This document shows positions 37,714-49,223 of a DNA stretch of 64,000 nt, in pieces. The notes beneath the pieces are model-generated. The model worked only from the letters and a program-made list of their open reading frames with translations. It made no database searches and was not told where the DNA came from. The translations under genes were made by a program, and so were the position numbers. Position 1 is the first letter of the stretch, and each line of letters begins with the position of its first letter. The DNA comes from Tubulanus polymorphus (taxonomy: Eukaryota; Nemertea; Palaeonemertea; Tubulaniformes; Tubulanidae), in assembly GCF_964204645.1 (NCBI RefSeq), contig NC_134030.1:12336278-12400277 (forward strand), in the 5' to 3' direction.

Positions 37714-38965
37714 CTCTGAAACAGATATGCGAAAAGAACATCAAAATTACTACCGCATCGTACCAGGAATAAAATTTAAAAGTATTAGCAAACTGATCCT
37801 AACAACCGTCGACAAAGTTTAACCAAATATATACATGTGACCAGACCAGAAAAACGTTAAATTTTCGGCCACATGCCGAAATTATTTCTCTAGCCACCAT
37901 CTTAAATTAAACAAGAACTAATACGACAGTAATACACTAATAAAAACTCACCTTAAATCCTCTGTACGATACACAGTCAAACAAGTCTAATAATACCACC
38001 GAGCTCCAAAACTGTCCTCAAATCTGAAAAGCGATTTGACTAACAGGACTTGATGCTAACCCAACACTACCGCTAACTACAAAACGAGACCAAGGACTAG
38101 GTAAAACGTCACCAGATTGCCTTTACACGCCCAGTAAGATTAAACCGAATTTTGAAAAGCCAATGAAATCCCACAAAAGAATTCCAAATCCAGACCTTGG
38201 AAATGCGCCTATGAATGAAATAAATCTAGCAAAATGCACGCACTGTGACTTACAGTATTTACCCACGTCCCAATAAAGGCAAAAGCAATCACGCATGTAG
38301 CACTGTAACCTAAATGTCATTGACGGTCAAAATGTACCAAAGTACCCTAGTACTTCTAACCTGACCGAGAATTTTGCCTCAATAAAATCACTATCAATCC
38401 ATCTCCCGTGCTTCATCCAAAATACTGCACTTATCCCAGAAAATCTAAAAGACCATCTGCCCGTGCTTAAACCCAAAATCACGGTACCGTATAACCCAAA
38501 ACATCAAAATCAGTGTTTCATCCGAAATGACTGCACCAAAATTAACAAACCTAGTGCTTCATCCTAAATTACTGCACTAAAACTAACAAAACCAGTGTTT
38601 CATCCGAAATGACTGCACCAAAAATAAATAAAAACCAGTGTTTCATCCGAAATGACTACACTAAAATCAATAAACTCCAGTGTTTCATCCAAAATGACTG
38701 CACTAAAACTAATAAACCCAGTGTTTCATCCAAGATGACTACACCAAAGTCTCCAAACCAGGCAAAAGGGGACGAAAACTAAAGAGGAAACCACAAACAA
38801 AATTCCAAAGAAAAATACCAAATGCTACCGGAAAGGAACCACAGAAAATCGGCAAACGCAGGAGACAAAACTCACCACAAAACAGCTGACCACACACGTC
38901 CGATAGCTTCGAAAGCAAACTAAGAAGTGACCGCGTCACTAGTGTCACATGATCAGTGTGGATAG

Positions 38966-39639
38966 TATACACTACTATAGTGATACTGTAACGCTGCTTG
39001 CTGGTGCGTTTGACATTTCATCAGCAGAAGATGAGCGCTGTATCTTCTGTTTGATAGAATTTGTAATAAATTGTAATTTCTTGTGACCTGAAAATACTAA
39101 GCAGCAAATTTAATCGTCGCGATCGGGCGAAAAAATACGCTCAACCTTTAGCCGAACTATCGAAAAGAAGTTACCGTTCTGCGTACGAATTCGGTCGCTA
39201 CGTTCCTATTTACGTTGGAACTCACACTCGTCCGTTGAATGAGCAGAACAGGGCAATCGATGTTCATTCAATAACCATGCCGGCCATGCCGGCCATGCAA
39301 ACAAAAGACAGCCTACCGTCTACGGATGGAAGACGCGCCACGCCTTCGATGTCGTCGACGATTAATTAAAAGTTGAATTTCAATCGACGAGATAAATCCA
39401 ATTGGGTTCTCCACCATGCTGTATTGATCTCCTCTCTCTTTTGCTTCGGATTCCGTGGATCGAGTGGATTAAAAAACCCTAAGAGGACAAACGATTAACT
39501 TCGATTTAACATATCTTTATTTTTCCATCTCAAATACGCTTCTCTATGGCATCAACGCTCCCTCTACAAAATCACGTGACACTTACGTCACACAATCAAT
39601 ATTACTATATAACATTTTCTACGCTGAAAGGTTTGAGGC
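38966..39639. other. Spacer flank between left arm and non-LTR element
   Basis: Non-coding DNA next to the 5' end of the left arm, with a short GCCGGCCAT triplication near 39,282. If the spacer has been inverted, this sequence originally adjoined the unique DNA now starting at 49,419. Confidence 0.5.
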
Positions 39640-42275
39640 TGAGGACTTCTTTAACGAATCCAATGTAGATATTTCTAATTTGAAAGCAGATATTCGTCTC
39701 AACAAAGAAAATGCGTTAATTATTGGGGTTATCGCCTGACTGATTTCTGCAAAACTCACGGGTTACTTATTGCAAATGGCAGAATTTGGTAAGGATAGAG
39801 GTGTGGGTGCTTATACATGTCTTAAACGGAATAGCCAGCGCGTCATAGATTGTCTCGTCCCACATCCTAAAGTGTGCCGAGTTCGAATTCAAAGAGTTTA
39901 ACCATATGTTTTCGGATGTGCACTACCCAATTAAGTGTATTCTAAATACATTGGACCGTATCGAGTGTAATGTTCCCCCTCGTTTTAACAATAAAAGGAA
40001 TAAAGAGAAGTTAAAGTGGAATCCCGTGAACCAGGCAATTTGAGAATCTTTTCCTCAAAAATTTTAGATGATATGATATCAGATATATCACTGAATAAAA
40101 TTTACTGTAACGTTGCGAATGAACGGTTATGTGAACACTTGGTCGAAGCAACTGAAGCGTCAATGGGTAGGTTTAAAATCAACAACAAGGGTCAAGAAGT
40201 ACACAAAGCAAGGACTCGGTATTCTATAATGCAAATGTAAAACTGAATCAGAGAAACTTTAGAAGAGCGAAACGACGCTATCGATTTAGCAAAACTAATA
40301 CTAATCGTATAAATGTTAATGATGCCTCTAAAGAGTATTAAGGATCTCTGAAACGCAGGAAGCTAGAACAGGCAAAATTACATAACAAGACTCTGAGATC
40401 AATGGAAAATAGGTACCCAAAATATTATTTCTAAATATTTCAAAATACCGAGTTGTTCTGCCTGTAAAGCTTCTCTGGAAGATCTCTTCCACCATTTTAG
40501 TCACCTAAATGACAATATAGATGAGAGTTGTTCAGTAGAACAAAATATATCTAATGTAGAAACTTCGTTGATAACCTATTTGTCGATGACTTGAATAAGG
40601 ATATAAACGGAAGCGAAAACCCCCTGAACCAGAACCAAGCGGGCTTCCGGAAGAAGCGTAGTATCAGAACTGTATAGTATCAACGAGCATATTTCTTATT
40701 AAAACAATTGTGGACCTTTTCTTGAAAGACAATAGAAAGTTGTACTGTGAATTTATTGATTATATTAAGGCATTCGACACTGTATGGAGGAGAACAATGT
40801 ATAGCAATATAAGAGCTGTAGTTGAAGTTAAGGAGGTTAATTCAGAATCTTTCCAAAATAATCTTGGTTTAAGACAAGGAGAAAATTTATCGCCGGTGCT
40901 CTTCTACATATGCGTCGATGACCTCGACGAATACATGTATTAAAATAGTTGCTCATCTATCAATTTCCCTGTAAGGCCACACCAAAAGAAAACCCTGTTT
41001 CTCGGGCCCGACCGACCCGATATTTCCCCATTTCAAATAATCATTTTCAGAATAAAATATCCGCCTACTGACCCTTTTTCAAAATTTTAGGTGAATAAAC
41101 TTTTTTCAAAAATATATATGTGGCCGACCGACTACCAAACTCCTTTCTCGTAAATATTTTTTTACCAAATCATGATGTCGGCACTGAGATCAACATCAAT
41201 AACATTTTATTATATCGGATTTAAAATTTGATTCTGGAAATGGCGCAGCCATGCTCAGACAACTTTGCTAATCGGACTTTGATGGCGACTTTGGAGTGTA
41301 AAATTCCTGGAATTCCGTGAAATATGTTCAAAATATAGTTTTTTTTATAGTTAATTGTACAAACACCTCAATTTCCTTTTATTATTGTGGTCTACTAGCT
41401 GTTAATCATATTCCTGACTAAAAATTTAGTTCAGTAAAAATTATTTACGGCAACCTACCCACTGATAGAAGAATAAACGATATTTTTTTTCTATAAAAAG
41501 AAAAAAAAATGTCCTACCTACCTACCCATTTTGGTGATTGCCCTGCCCGAGAAATAGGATTTTCTTTTGGTGTGGCCTAAATGATATGTGGCTCCGGCTC
41601 TTAGCATTATTGTATGCAGACGATACTATCTTGATAGCTGAAAGTGTAGCTAATCTGCAGCAGATGCGTGATGTAACGGCTAGTTATTGTAAATTGTGGA
41701 AACTAATTATCATTACCGATAAAACGAAAGAAGCTCAAAGCGTTACCCAACTTTTTACATAGACGGAAATGAAATAAAAAACTAAAGATTTTCGATACCT
41801 AGGGATAATATTTAACTACACTGGGTCGTTTAGTAAGCGTAAGGAAAGTATTTGTGAACATGCCAAGGAAAGACTATTTATGAACTTAAAAAGGTGAAAG
41901 AACAGTTACTGGAACTGGATGTAGCTCCTAGGTCATTTGACTCTATGTTTGCACCAATTCTAACATTTTGGGCTTAGGTTTGGGTTTTCGAGGATGTACA
42001 ATGTATTGAAATAGTCCATCTCCTTTTTTGCAAGTGTATACTCAAACTCAAGCTGTCAACTCCAAATGGTATGATAAGGTCGTTTCCCTCTTGAAATAAT
42101 AATCAAGATCAGGTTAATAAATTCTGGGGCAATCTAGTCTCAAGACAAGAGACGGTTTTTTTGTTAAACTGTATCAAGTTTTATCAAATAACATTAAATA
42201 AAATTTTATTAGGTAATGTGAATTCCAAATGGATGACTTTTGCCAAATCTATTGCGGCTTTGGTGAATTCTGGTT
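39640..42275 (+). mobile_element. 5' and middle part of a decayed CR1/L2-type non-LTR retrotransposon, split by a MITE
   Basis: Read left to right, recognisable pieces are the end of an APE-type endonuclease (TDFCKTHGLLIANG, then GAYTCLKRNSQRVID, then a FSDVHYPI relic of the SDH motif, 39,735-39,930), reverse transcriptase (FIDYIKAFDTVWRRTMY at 40,750; GLRQGENLSPVLF at 40,865; LLYADDTILIAES after the MITE at 41,608), and C-terminal sequence (NSKWMTFAKSIAALVNSG) ending exactly at the right arm. There are many stops and frameshifts, so it is old and inactive. The left boundary is approximate. The missing C-terminus and tail match 31,127-31,821 on the other strand. Confidence 0.8.
40975..41577. 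mobile_element. 603-bp Harbinger-like MITE inserted in the non-LTR reverse transcriptase
   Basis: The terminal inverted repeats GGCCACACCAAAAGAAAA / TTTTCTTTTGGTGTGGCC extend about 34 bp with few mismatches. The element is flanked by a TAA duplication (40,972-40,974 and 41,578-41,580). Removing it and one TAA restores the host frame from SSINFPV into NDMWLRLLALLYADD without a shift, which fixes the boundaries. A 3-bp TAA/TTA duplication is the mark of PIF/Harbinger transposition. It has no coding capacity, so it is non-autonomous. Confidence 0.85.
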
Positions 42276-42497
42276 CTATCCACACTGATCATGTGACACT
42301 AGTGACGCGGTCACTTCTTAGTTTGCTTTCGAAGCTATCGGACGTGTGTGGTCAGCTGTTTTGTGGTGAGTTTTGTCTCCTGCGTTTGCCGATTTTCTGT
42401 GGTTCCTTTCCGGTAGCATTTGGTATTTTTCTTTGGAATTTTGTTTGTGGTTTCCTCTTTAGTTTTCGTCCCCTTTTGCCTGGTTTGGAGACTTTGG

Positions 42498-42835
42498 TGT
42501 AGTCATCTTGGATGAAACACTGGGTTTATTAGTTTTAGTGCAGTCATTTTGGATGAAACACTGGAGTTTATTGATTTTAGTGTAGTCATTTCGGATGAAA
42601 CACTGGTTTTTATTTATTTTTGGTGCAGTCATTTCGGATGAAACACTGGTTTTGTTAGTTTTAGTGCAGTAATTTAGGATGAAGCACTAGGTTTGTTAAT
42701 TTTGGTGCAGTCATTTCGGATGAAACACTGATTTTGATGTTTTGGGTTATACGGTACCGTGATTTTGGGTTTAAGCACGGGCAGATGGTCTTTTAGATTT
42801 TCTGGGATAAGTGCAGTATTTTGGATGAAGCACGG
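42498..42835 (+). repeat. Minisatellite in the leader of the right Ngaro-like element
   Basis: About seven copies of a 43-48-bp unit centred on GCAGTCATTTCGGATGAAAC followed by ACTGG and a T-rich linker. The mirror copy lies at about 38,406-38,743. It sits between the 5' repeat A1 and the leader intron, so it is transcribed leader DNA and could act as a promoter or packaging signal; that is speculation. Confidence 0.85.
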
Positions 42836-43527
42836 GAGATGGATTGATAGTGATTTTATTGAGGCAAAATTCTCGGTCAGGTTAGAAGTACTAGGGTACT
42901 TTGGTACATTTTGACCGTCAATGACATTTAGGTTACAGTGCTACATGCGTGATTGCTTTTGCCTTTATTGGGACGTGGGTAAATACTGTAAGTCACAGTG
43001 CGTGCATTTTGCTAGATTTATTTCATTCATAGGCGCATTTCCAAGGTCTGGATTTGGAATTCTTTTGTGGGATTTCATTGGCTTTTCAAAATTCGGTTTA
43101 ATCTTACTGGGCGTGTAAAGGCAATCTGGTGACGTTTTACCTAGTCCTTGGTCTCGTTTTGTAGTTAGCGGTAGTGTTGGGTTAGCATCAAGTCCTGTTA
43201 GTCAAATCGCTTTTCAGATTTGAGGACAGTTTTGGAGCTCGGTGGTATTATTAGACTTGTTTGACTGTGTATCGTACAGAGGATTTAAGGTGAGTTTTTA
43301 TTAGTGTATTACTGTCGTATTAGTTCTTGTTTAATTTAAGATGGTGGCTAGAGAAATAATTTCGGCATGTGGCCGAAAATTTAACGTTTTTCTGGTCTGG
43401 TCACATGTATATATTTGGTTAAACTTTGTCGACGGTTGTTAGGATCAGTTTGCTAATACTTTTAAATTTTATTCCTGGTACGATGCGGTAGTAATTTTGA
43501 TGTTCTTTTCGCATATCTGTTTCAGAG

Positions 43528-44944
43528 ATGGAACCGGTGGTTTTAAAATCGTCAGACGGTTTGAAAACGGTGGACATCATCCCCATGTTATTGAGATTAA
43601 GAGGGTTAGATCTGAACCTAGATCGGCCTACAGCCTTAGCTAGGTTCGAAAGGCTTAAGCCACTAGAAGCGGCACCGAGGAAGTATGTGGATGATGCGGT
43701 ATTTTCACTGACTGGTAAAAAGATGAGTGATCTGTTAACGCTGGTGGACTGGGAGGAGACGGAAGGTCCGCTGCTAGCGCACCACTTGATAATTTTCGCT
43801 AACGAGAACGCGAACAAGCTCCCTCAGGTACCAAAAAAAAGGAAGTCTGTGCCCGCACCTAGTACAAGCACGGTCGGTGCGGAGAGTGATGCGGTAACCC
43901 CAGATGGGGTTTCTGAACCGGTGAGTGTTTTTATTTTCTCAGTTTTATATCTGTATTTGTAGCCCCCGGGCTTGGTCGGTAGGCCTGGACTGGGTAGATT
44001 TATTGGGAAATTAATAGACATTTGTTTAAAAACATGTGTAGCTCTGTGCGTTTAAGGTTTATTGCTCTGGGCCTTTGCACATACCAGGATTTAGTGGGTA
44101 CAGAATGGGGATCTGTTTTGGTTATGTTAGAGGATTTTTCGTTTCCTTTACTGGAGGAGAAAGTTCATAGAGATTAGGTTTTTTAAAAGACAGCTTCTGA
44201 AAATGTAAGATGCAAGATGGAATGTAAAGATAACCCATTAAGATGTAGGTAATGGTATGAAGCAGAAGCATGAAACATTTAGGATGATAGATTTGACTAT
44301 AGATTGTATGTTCGTTAACCGAAATCATGGCGATCTTTTAAACTATTTACTGCGAAGTCATGCTGATTAGTCTATATTTGTATTTATCTCGTGTGTTTCA
44401 GGACAAAAAATTGTTAGAGCGTCTGGAGGAACTCGAGAAGAAGGTTACACATCCAGCTCGTTCAGTAGAGAGCGCTCTGATGCAGGTGAGGGCAGCGCTT
44501 CAAAGGCCGGGCTCTTTCTTTGATCCATACTTCCTTCTCGGTTGTATGGAAGGCTTGGTAGAGGTGGCAGCTGAAACCACAGATCCGAAAAAAGGGTATT
44601 TTGATTCTGTGCTGAAAAGTATCAAGAGAAATATCGATTCTCCAGACTTACCTGCTTTGTGTAGGCGTTTGATTGGCTCCCCGGATGATGAAAAAGTGGC
44701 ATCAGTGGAGGCAAAATGGGCTAAAAAGCCGCACACAAACAATTATTACCCAACTTACGGCTATTGGGGTGGGTCGGGTGTAGGCAGGGGATATGTTGGG
44801 CGCCGAGGTTACGGTACAAGGAGAGCAGGGAGAAGTTCTAGGGGGAATTGTTTCTTATGCCGCAAAGAGGGTCATTTTGTTCGCGACTGTCCTGAGAATA
44901 AGCAACCACAAGTGGTAACGAAGACTGAAAGTGAGGTTGTCTAA
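43528..44944 (+). CDS. Gag-like protein of right Ngaro-like element, two coding exons
   Basis: Exon 43,528-43,920, intron 43,921-44,401 (GTGAGT...GTGTTTCAG), exon 44,402-44,944; phase 0, 311 residues. The ATG lies three bases after a leader-intron acceptor (ATCTGTTTCAG, 43,525). The first exon encodes SDGLKTVDIIPMLLRLRGLD and a helical domain, ending in a basic Ser/Pro linker. The second starts with a coiled-coil-like DKKLLERLEELEKKV, continues into a Gly/Tyr/Arg-rich stretch and ends with a CCHC knuckle CFLCRKEGHFVRDC. Gag proteins package element RNA. Reading through the first intron meets a stop soon after the donor, which supports splicing. Confidence 0.85.
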
Positions 44945-45161
44945 ATGAGTTAGAACCTGATTGGATTTAGTTTTGGATGATACGTAATGTTATATTGTGT
45001 TGTTAAAGATGTTAAACAAGGTTATTTTCTCTCCATTAAATTGATCATATGTTGGATAATTCATTTTGTTATCGGTTGTTTGTGATCGGTTGGCTTTGTT
45101 GTCACAGGCTATCTAAGTCTGTTGTCACGGCTTATGTCGTGCTGGCAACGGGGCTGGACTG

Positions 45162-47359
45162 ATGGACCTTAGTGTGTCTTTTCAGGATTTTGTTCCGTTG
45201 AAGATACCTGTGTGTAAACCCGTGTTTTGGGTTGGTGCTAGAGGTTCATCCGTCCAGTTACCGTTGCCTGAGGTCGTCTCAGCCGAGACCGTTTCGAAAT
45301 CGGCGGACAAGTATAACAATTTGACAATTTTTGACCTGCCCCTCAGGGACCCGGAGAATTTCGTCGCAGGTGAACTGAGTCGCCATCTGGAGGAATGGGA
45401 ATTTATTCTACGGCAGTCAGAGGATCCGTTGTCAGACACGATATTATCTTGGGTGCGAGATGGTGTTCATATCCCAGATTTCTTTAAGAGGTTTAAGGGT
45501 CAGTTTAAAGGCAAGACGTATGATTGTGATGCGCCCCCAAAAACGGTGTTCCCGAATGCTGGAAACTGCGAACAATTTGAAGATTTTATTTCTACAACAT
45601 TAAAAGGTCGGGTGGCTAATGGATCACTCAAGGTCTGGGGAAAGGTTGGGGTCGATCCACCCCGCATTTAGTTATGCCCTTGACGGTTGAACCCACGAAA
45701 CCCAGAATGTGCCACGACGAACGATTTCTAAATCTATGGATTCGGGACTCGCCTTTCCATTTGGAAACTTTGGTAAACGTACCTCGCATGCTACATAAAA
45801 GCGCGTTTATGACCTCTGTCGATGATAAAAGTGGTTACGACCACATCAGGGTAACACCGGGAAGTGAGGTGTATTTGGGAATCAACTGGAAACGTTGGTA
45901 TTACGTTTACACCGTTATTCCTTTTGGTTTTAAGGCCTCGGCCTATATATACCAGAAAACTGGCTTGGTTGCAACGGGTTACCTTCGAGACCTAGGAGTA
46001 CAGATAACTCAATACATTGATGACCGTTTAAATGGGGAGCTTTTAAGTTCCTCGGCTAGGGGTTTAGAATCCATCACAAAGGCTAGGCTAGCTCTATATA
46101 TGACGGCCCAAGTTTTAACAAGACTAGGGTATTTTCTAGGCCTCCTTAAATGCGTCCTGGAACCGTGTCAGTTATTAAAGCATTTAGGCTTATTTGTTAA
46201 CACTATAGAGGAACGTTTTGAGATCCCAAATGATAAGGTGGTAAAATTTGCCATTTTAAGGGACAATATTTTATCGTCCGAATTCGTTAACATTAAAACC
46301 ATTCAGCGGTTTGTGGGTAAGATCATATCCTTCTCGTTGGTTGTACCAGCTGCGAAGCTTTATACAAGGGAGTCAAACTTAGCTATTTCTAAGGCATTCA
46401 GAAACTCGAGACTCATTAGGGTTGGGGGCAACCTCAGAACTGAGATAGAGTACTGAAAGATAATTGAATGTTTGCCAAGGGTGGTAAGGTGGCGCCAAGA
46501 GTGGCATGTCAGAATTCAGATGTACACGGACGCATCCTCTTTAGATGGGGTGGGATAGTCACGATTGGTGAGCAGAGGTTTGAGCCCTCCGATTATTGGC
46601 CACAGGAGCTGGTACAAAAACCCATTGTAATAAACCCTGGCACTTAAAAACGTTTTAATGGTGGTTTCTGATAAAATTGGAGACAGTAGAGTAGACGCTT
46701 TTGTAGATAATAAAACTATGATTGCGGCATGGGTTGGTGAAGGTTCCAAATCACATGATCTGTCAGAAGCAATTAAGCTTTTGTTTGAACTAACAGCAGA
46801 ACAAAATGTGTTGTTGAAATTGCATTATGTACCGTCAAAAGAGAATCTAGCAGACGCTCCCTCGCGAATTTTGCGAAAATCGGAATGTATGTTATCTCCG
46901 CGTATGTGGCAGCTCGTGCAACGTGAATATGGGGGTGAAAACGGACACTCGGTTGATTTGATGGCCCTTGATTCGAACGTAATGGTAGATTTGTCAGGCT
47001 CTCCACTACGACATTTTACGCCAACGCCATCTACTGATTCTTGTGGTGTAGATCTGTTCGCACAAAATCTATGCGACGAGGTTAATCCATATGTGTTTCC
47101 GCCAATTTCTAAGATACCGGCGGTTTTACGATTCTTGGCAGACGCGGTCAAAGAAACATCTATCGTCATTCCAGAAATCTTTCCGAGGCCATTCTGGTGG
47201 CCTTTGGTAACCTCTCATGCATCCAAACGTCGCCTGCTTGGCAAAAAGGGAGATGTGGGTGTTTTGAAATATCCGACTAAAAAAGGTTTTGTGGAGGTTA
47301 CAGTAGGCATCCCGTGGGATCTGTTTGTTTATAGGATAGATTTTGATAGATTAGATTGA
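45162..47359 (+). pseudogene. RT-RNase H frame of right Ngaro-like element, broken
   Basis: Three open segments: 45,162-45,671 (N-terminal linker), 45,674-46,456 (reverse transcriptase with CHDERFLNLW, SVDDKSGYDH, IPFGFKASAY and catalytic YIDDRLNG) and 46,658-47,359 (end of RNase H with DNKTMIAAW and KENLADAPSR, then the VDLMALDSN / HFTPTPST / GVDLFAQ tail usual after RNase H in this order). The joint near 45,660 needs a frame change. A TGA at 46,454 ends the RT. In the gap, a one-base loss near 46,540 (right after the TDAS motif of RNase H) and an opposing shift near 46,637 break the rest. The left arm carries the same lesions. The product would be a truncated, RNase H-less RT. Confidence 0.85.
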
Positions 47360-47435
47360 AAGATTAAATTGACATGTTTTCCTGAGCGATAACATGGTGT
47401 TGCGTAACGGTGGTCTTTATTTTCTACTCTGATCT

Positions 47436-48884
47436 ATGCACGGTAAAATCCGGATGCATAACTCTGCTTTTACGTTAATAAACGCTTTGTCTTTTCTGAT
47501 ATACCTCGTTTGTTATGGTTCTTTTAAGATCTGTCATATTTTACAGGATCTGTCTCTGCATCACGAGAACCATTGTGCGGACTGTGGACATCGCTCGCGA
47601 CAGCACTCAAATTTCTGCTACAATTGTGGTTCAGAGTTAAGCAAGGCGGATGGCGAGAACGGTACATTGCTAGCCTTACCATTAAAAGATTTGGATGCCC
47701 GGTTAAAATCTATGTCAGAGAGTGAGCGCAACTCTGTTTATGGCCGAAAGAAGTCAAAACTGGAAGAAGATTTGGTCTTGTTCCTCGGGTCACTGCGCCC
47801 ATCAAGATCCTTGTTGACGGCATCACCTAGGGATATCTGTAGGTTCATGGTATTCAGGGATGCTCGGGGTAAAACAGTAGTACACTCTTTAACCTGTCCG
47901 GTACGAGGTTGGAAAGCAGTCTCGAAGGCCTCACCAAGGACCGGTGGTTGTTTATGCCCCAAAAGACTGGCAGCCGGAACGGTCGATTCCTATCTGGGTC
48001 AGATAAGGGCAATATTTAACTCGATTGGTAAAATTGGCTGTTGGCATCCCGAGCGCGGAACTGGGAATCCTACCATATCAGAAGAGGTAAAACAATACCT
48101 GAGAGTGACTAAGAAGGAGCAATCGGTGGCTATGATCACCCCTAAACAAGCCGTCCCAATGTACCTTAGCAAATTGACGGCAATGATTCTCTCTATTGAT
48201 AAACGCTTGGCTGTCCCAGATTTACCCGCGGTAACGGAGTATATTTTAGCAAGGGACCAGGCTTTCTTCAAACTTGATTTTCTAACAGGACATAGGGCGG
48301 CAGACTTAGGTCGGTTTTTGACAGATGGGATCTCTCAGAGTGACGATGGAAGGGTAATCATTTTAAATCTAACGTTCGGGAAAACACTGCGGGATGGTTC
48401 GGTTTTGACATCCGTAGTTACTCGTTTTAACAACCCGGTTCTGTGCCCGGTTTTGGCGATTGAAAGGTATTTTGCTGTTGTAAAGGCGCTTGGAGTTGAC
48501 CTTGGAGGGGGTTACTTATTCCGGATAACGAATAAAGAGGGCGCTATCGTTAATAACGGACTCGACTCGAATGCGGTGGGAAGCCGTTTGAAAACTTACC
48601 TAAAAGAAATTTGTATGTATGACGGTGAGACCCCGCATAGTTTTAGGGTTGGATGCTCCGTTATGTTGGCTTCTTTGGGCCATACATCTAAAGAGGTGAC
48701 TTCTTATATTGGTTGGAAGCATCAGTCCATGGCAAAGCATTACACCAAACATGCTTGTGTGATGCAGGGTAAAGTCTCTGACTCTCTCGGTCAAGCTATG
48801 GGACAGTTAACTGATAAAAGTGTAGAATCATATCGCCTGAATAATGCTACAAGCGGGTTTAAACCAATGTTTTCATCCATGTAG
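47436..48884 (+). CDS. Tyrosine recombinase of right Ngaro-like element
   Basis: A 482-residue intact frame. The N-terminal hydrophobic stretch (residues 10-35) may be intron-derived, since TATTTTACAG at about 47,548 would make a good acceptor just before DLSLHHENH. A zinc-ribbon CxxC pair follows, then the core-binding and catalytic domains with Arg in GHRAADLGR, HSFR, a Trp/Lys/His box GWKHQS and Tyr in KHYTKH. All expected catalytic residues are present, so this enzyme could act in trans even though the RT frame is broken. It differs from the left arm at one residue (Cys for Tyr, base 48,040). Confidence 0.9.
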   Translation: MHGKIRMHNSAFTLINALSFLIYLVCYGSFKICHILQDLSLHHENHCADCGHRSRQHSNFCYNCGSELSKADGENGTLLALPLKDLDARLKSMSESERNSVYGRKKSKLEEDLVLFLGSLRPSRSLLTASPRDICRFMVFRDARGKTVVHSLTCPVRGWKAVSKASPRTGGCLCPKRLAAGTVDSYLGQIRAIFNSIGKIGCWHPERGTGNPTISEEVKQYLRVTKKEQSVAMITPKQAVPMYLSKLTAMILSIDKRLAVPDLPAVTEYILARDQAFFKLDFLTGHRAADLGRFLTDGISQSDDGRVIILNLTFGKTLRDGSVLTSVVTRFNNPVLCPVLAIERYFAVVKALGVDLGGGYLFRITNKEGAIVNNGLDSNAVGSRLKTYLKEICMYDGETPHSFRVGCSVMLASLGHTSKEVTSYIGWKHQSMAKHYTKHACVMQGKVSDSLGQAMGQLTDKSVESYRLNNATSGFKPMFSSM

Positions 48885-49105
48885 GTTCTACGTACGCCAA
48901 TTTATATCGATAAGAAACTAGACGCTTATACGAATTTTGTATATTAATATACCCGATTTCTAAGGCGGGTCTAAATAAATCGACTTCGGATGCATATTCT
49001 GTCTTCTGATTTTTGGCCTCGTTTCACTCGGCCTAGTATAGTTGGGGTTTGGGTGTAGTTGTGGAAAGGTTTAGTATTTGTTGTGGTTATCAGTAAGGGG
49101 TTGGG

Positions 49106-49223
49106 TCGTTTTTTATCCCCAATCACTACATAACCGCGGAACGAGAAACCACTGATCAGTGTGGATATTATACTATCCACACTGATCATGTGACACTAGT
49201 GACGTGGTCACTTCTTAGTTTGC
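49106..49223 (+). other. B1-A2 junction: putative recombinase crossover site
   Basis: Across the junction, TGATCAGTGTGGATA and its exact reverse complement TATCCACACTGATCA flank a six-base centre TTATAC (about 49,154-49,189). Two inverted recombinase-binding arms around a short core is the standard layout of tyrosine-recombinase sites. The same junction is present in the left arm near 32,052-32,087. In the element this is the reconstituted circle junction. Confidence 0.75.

Larger units (their letters stand above)
31822..38965 (-). mobile_element. Ngaro-like tyrosine-recombinase retrotransposon, left inverted arm
   Basis: This is a full-length mirror copy of 42,276-49,418. Coordinates of matching positions sum to 81,241 along almost the whole arm, so there is essentially no insertion or deletion. 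By eye I found three substitutions (33,201/48,040; 32,036/49,205; 32,295/48,946) and one T-run length difference near 31,920-31,933. The order on the minus strand is 5' repeat A1, minisatellite leader (about 38,743-38,406), spliced gag-like gene, broken RT-RNase H frame, intact recombinase gene, then split repeats B1-A2-B2 at the 3' end. Split direct repeats plus a tyrosine recombinase in place of an integrase define the Ngaro/PAT kind of DIRS order. There is no target-site duplication. Confidence 0.92.

Noticed and set aside
38123-38320. 65-codon frame (mirror 42,921-43,118) in the Ngaro leader as a gene
   Set aside because: It lies in the leader upstream of a good intron donor, has no motif, and the gag start is well defined downstream.
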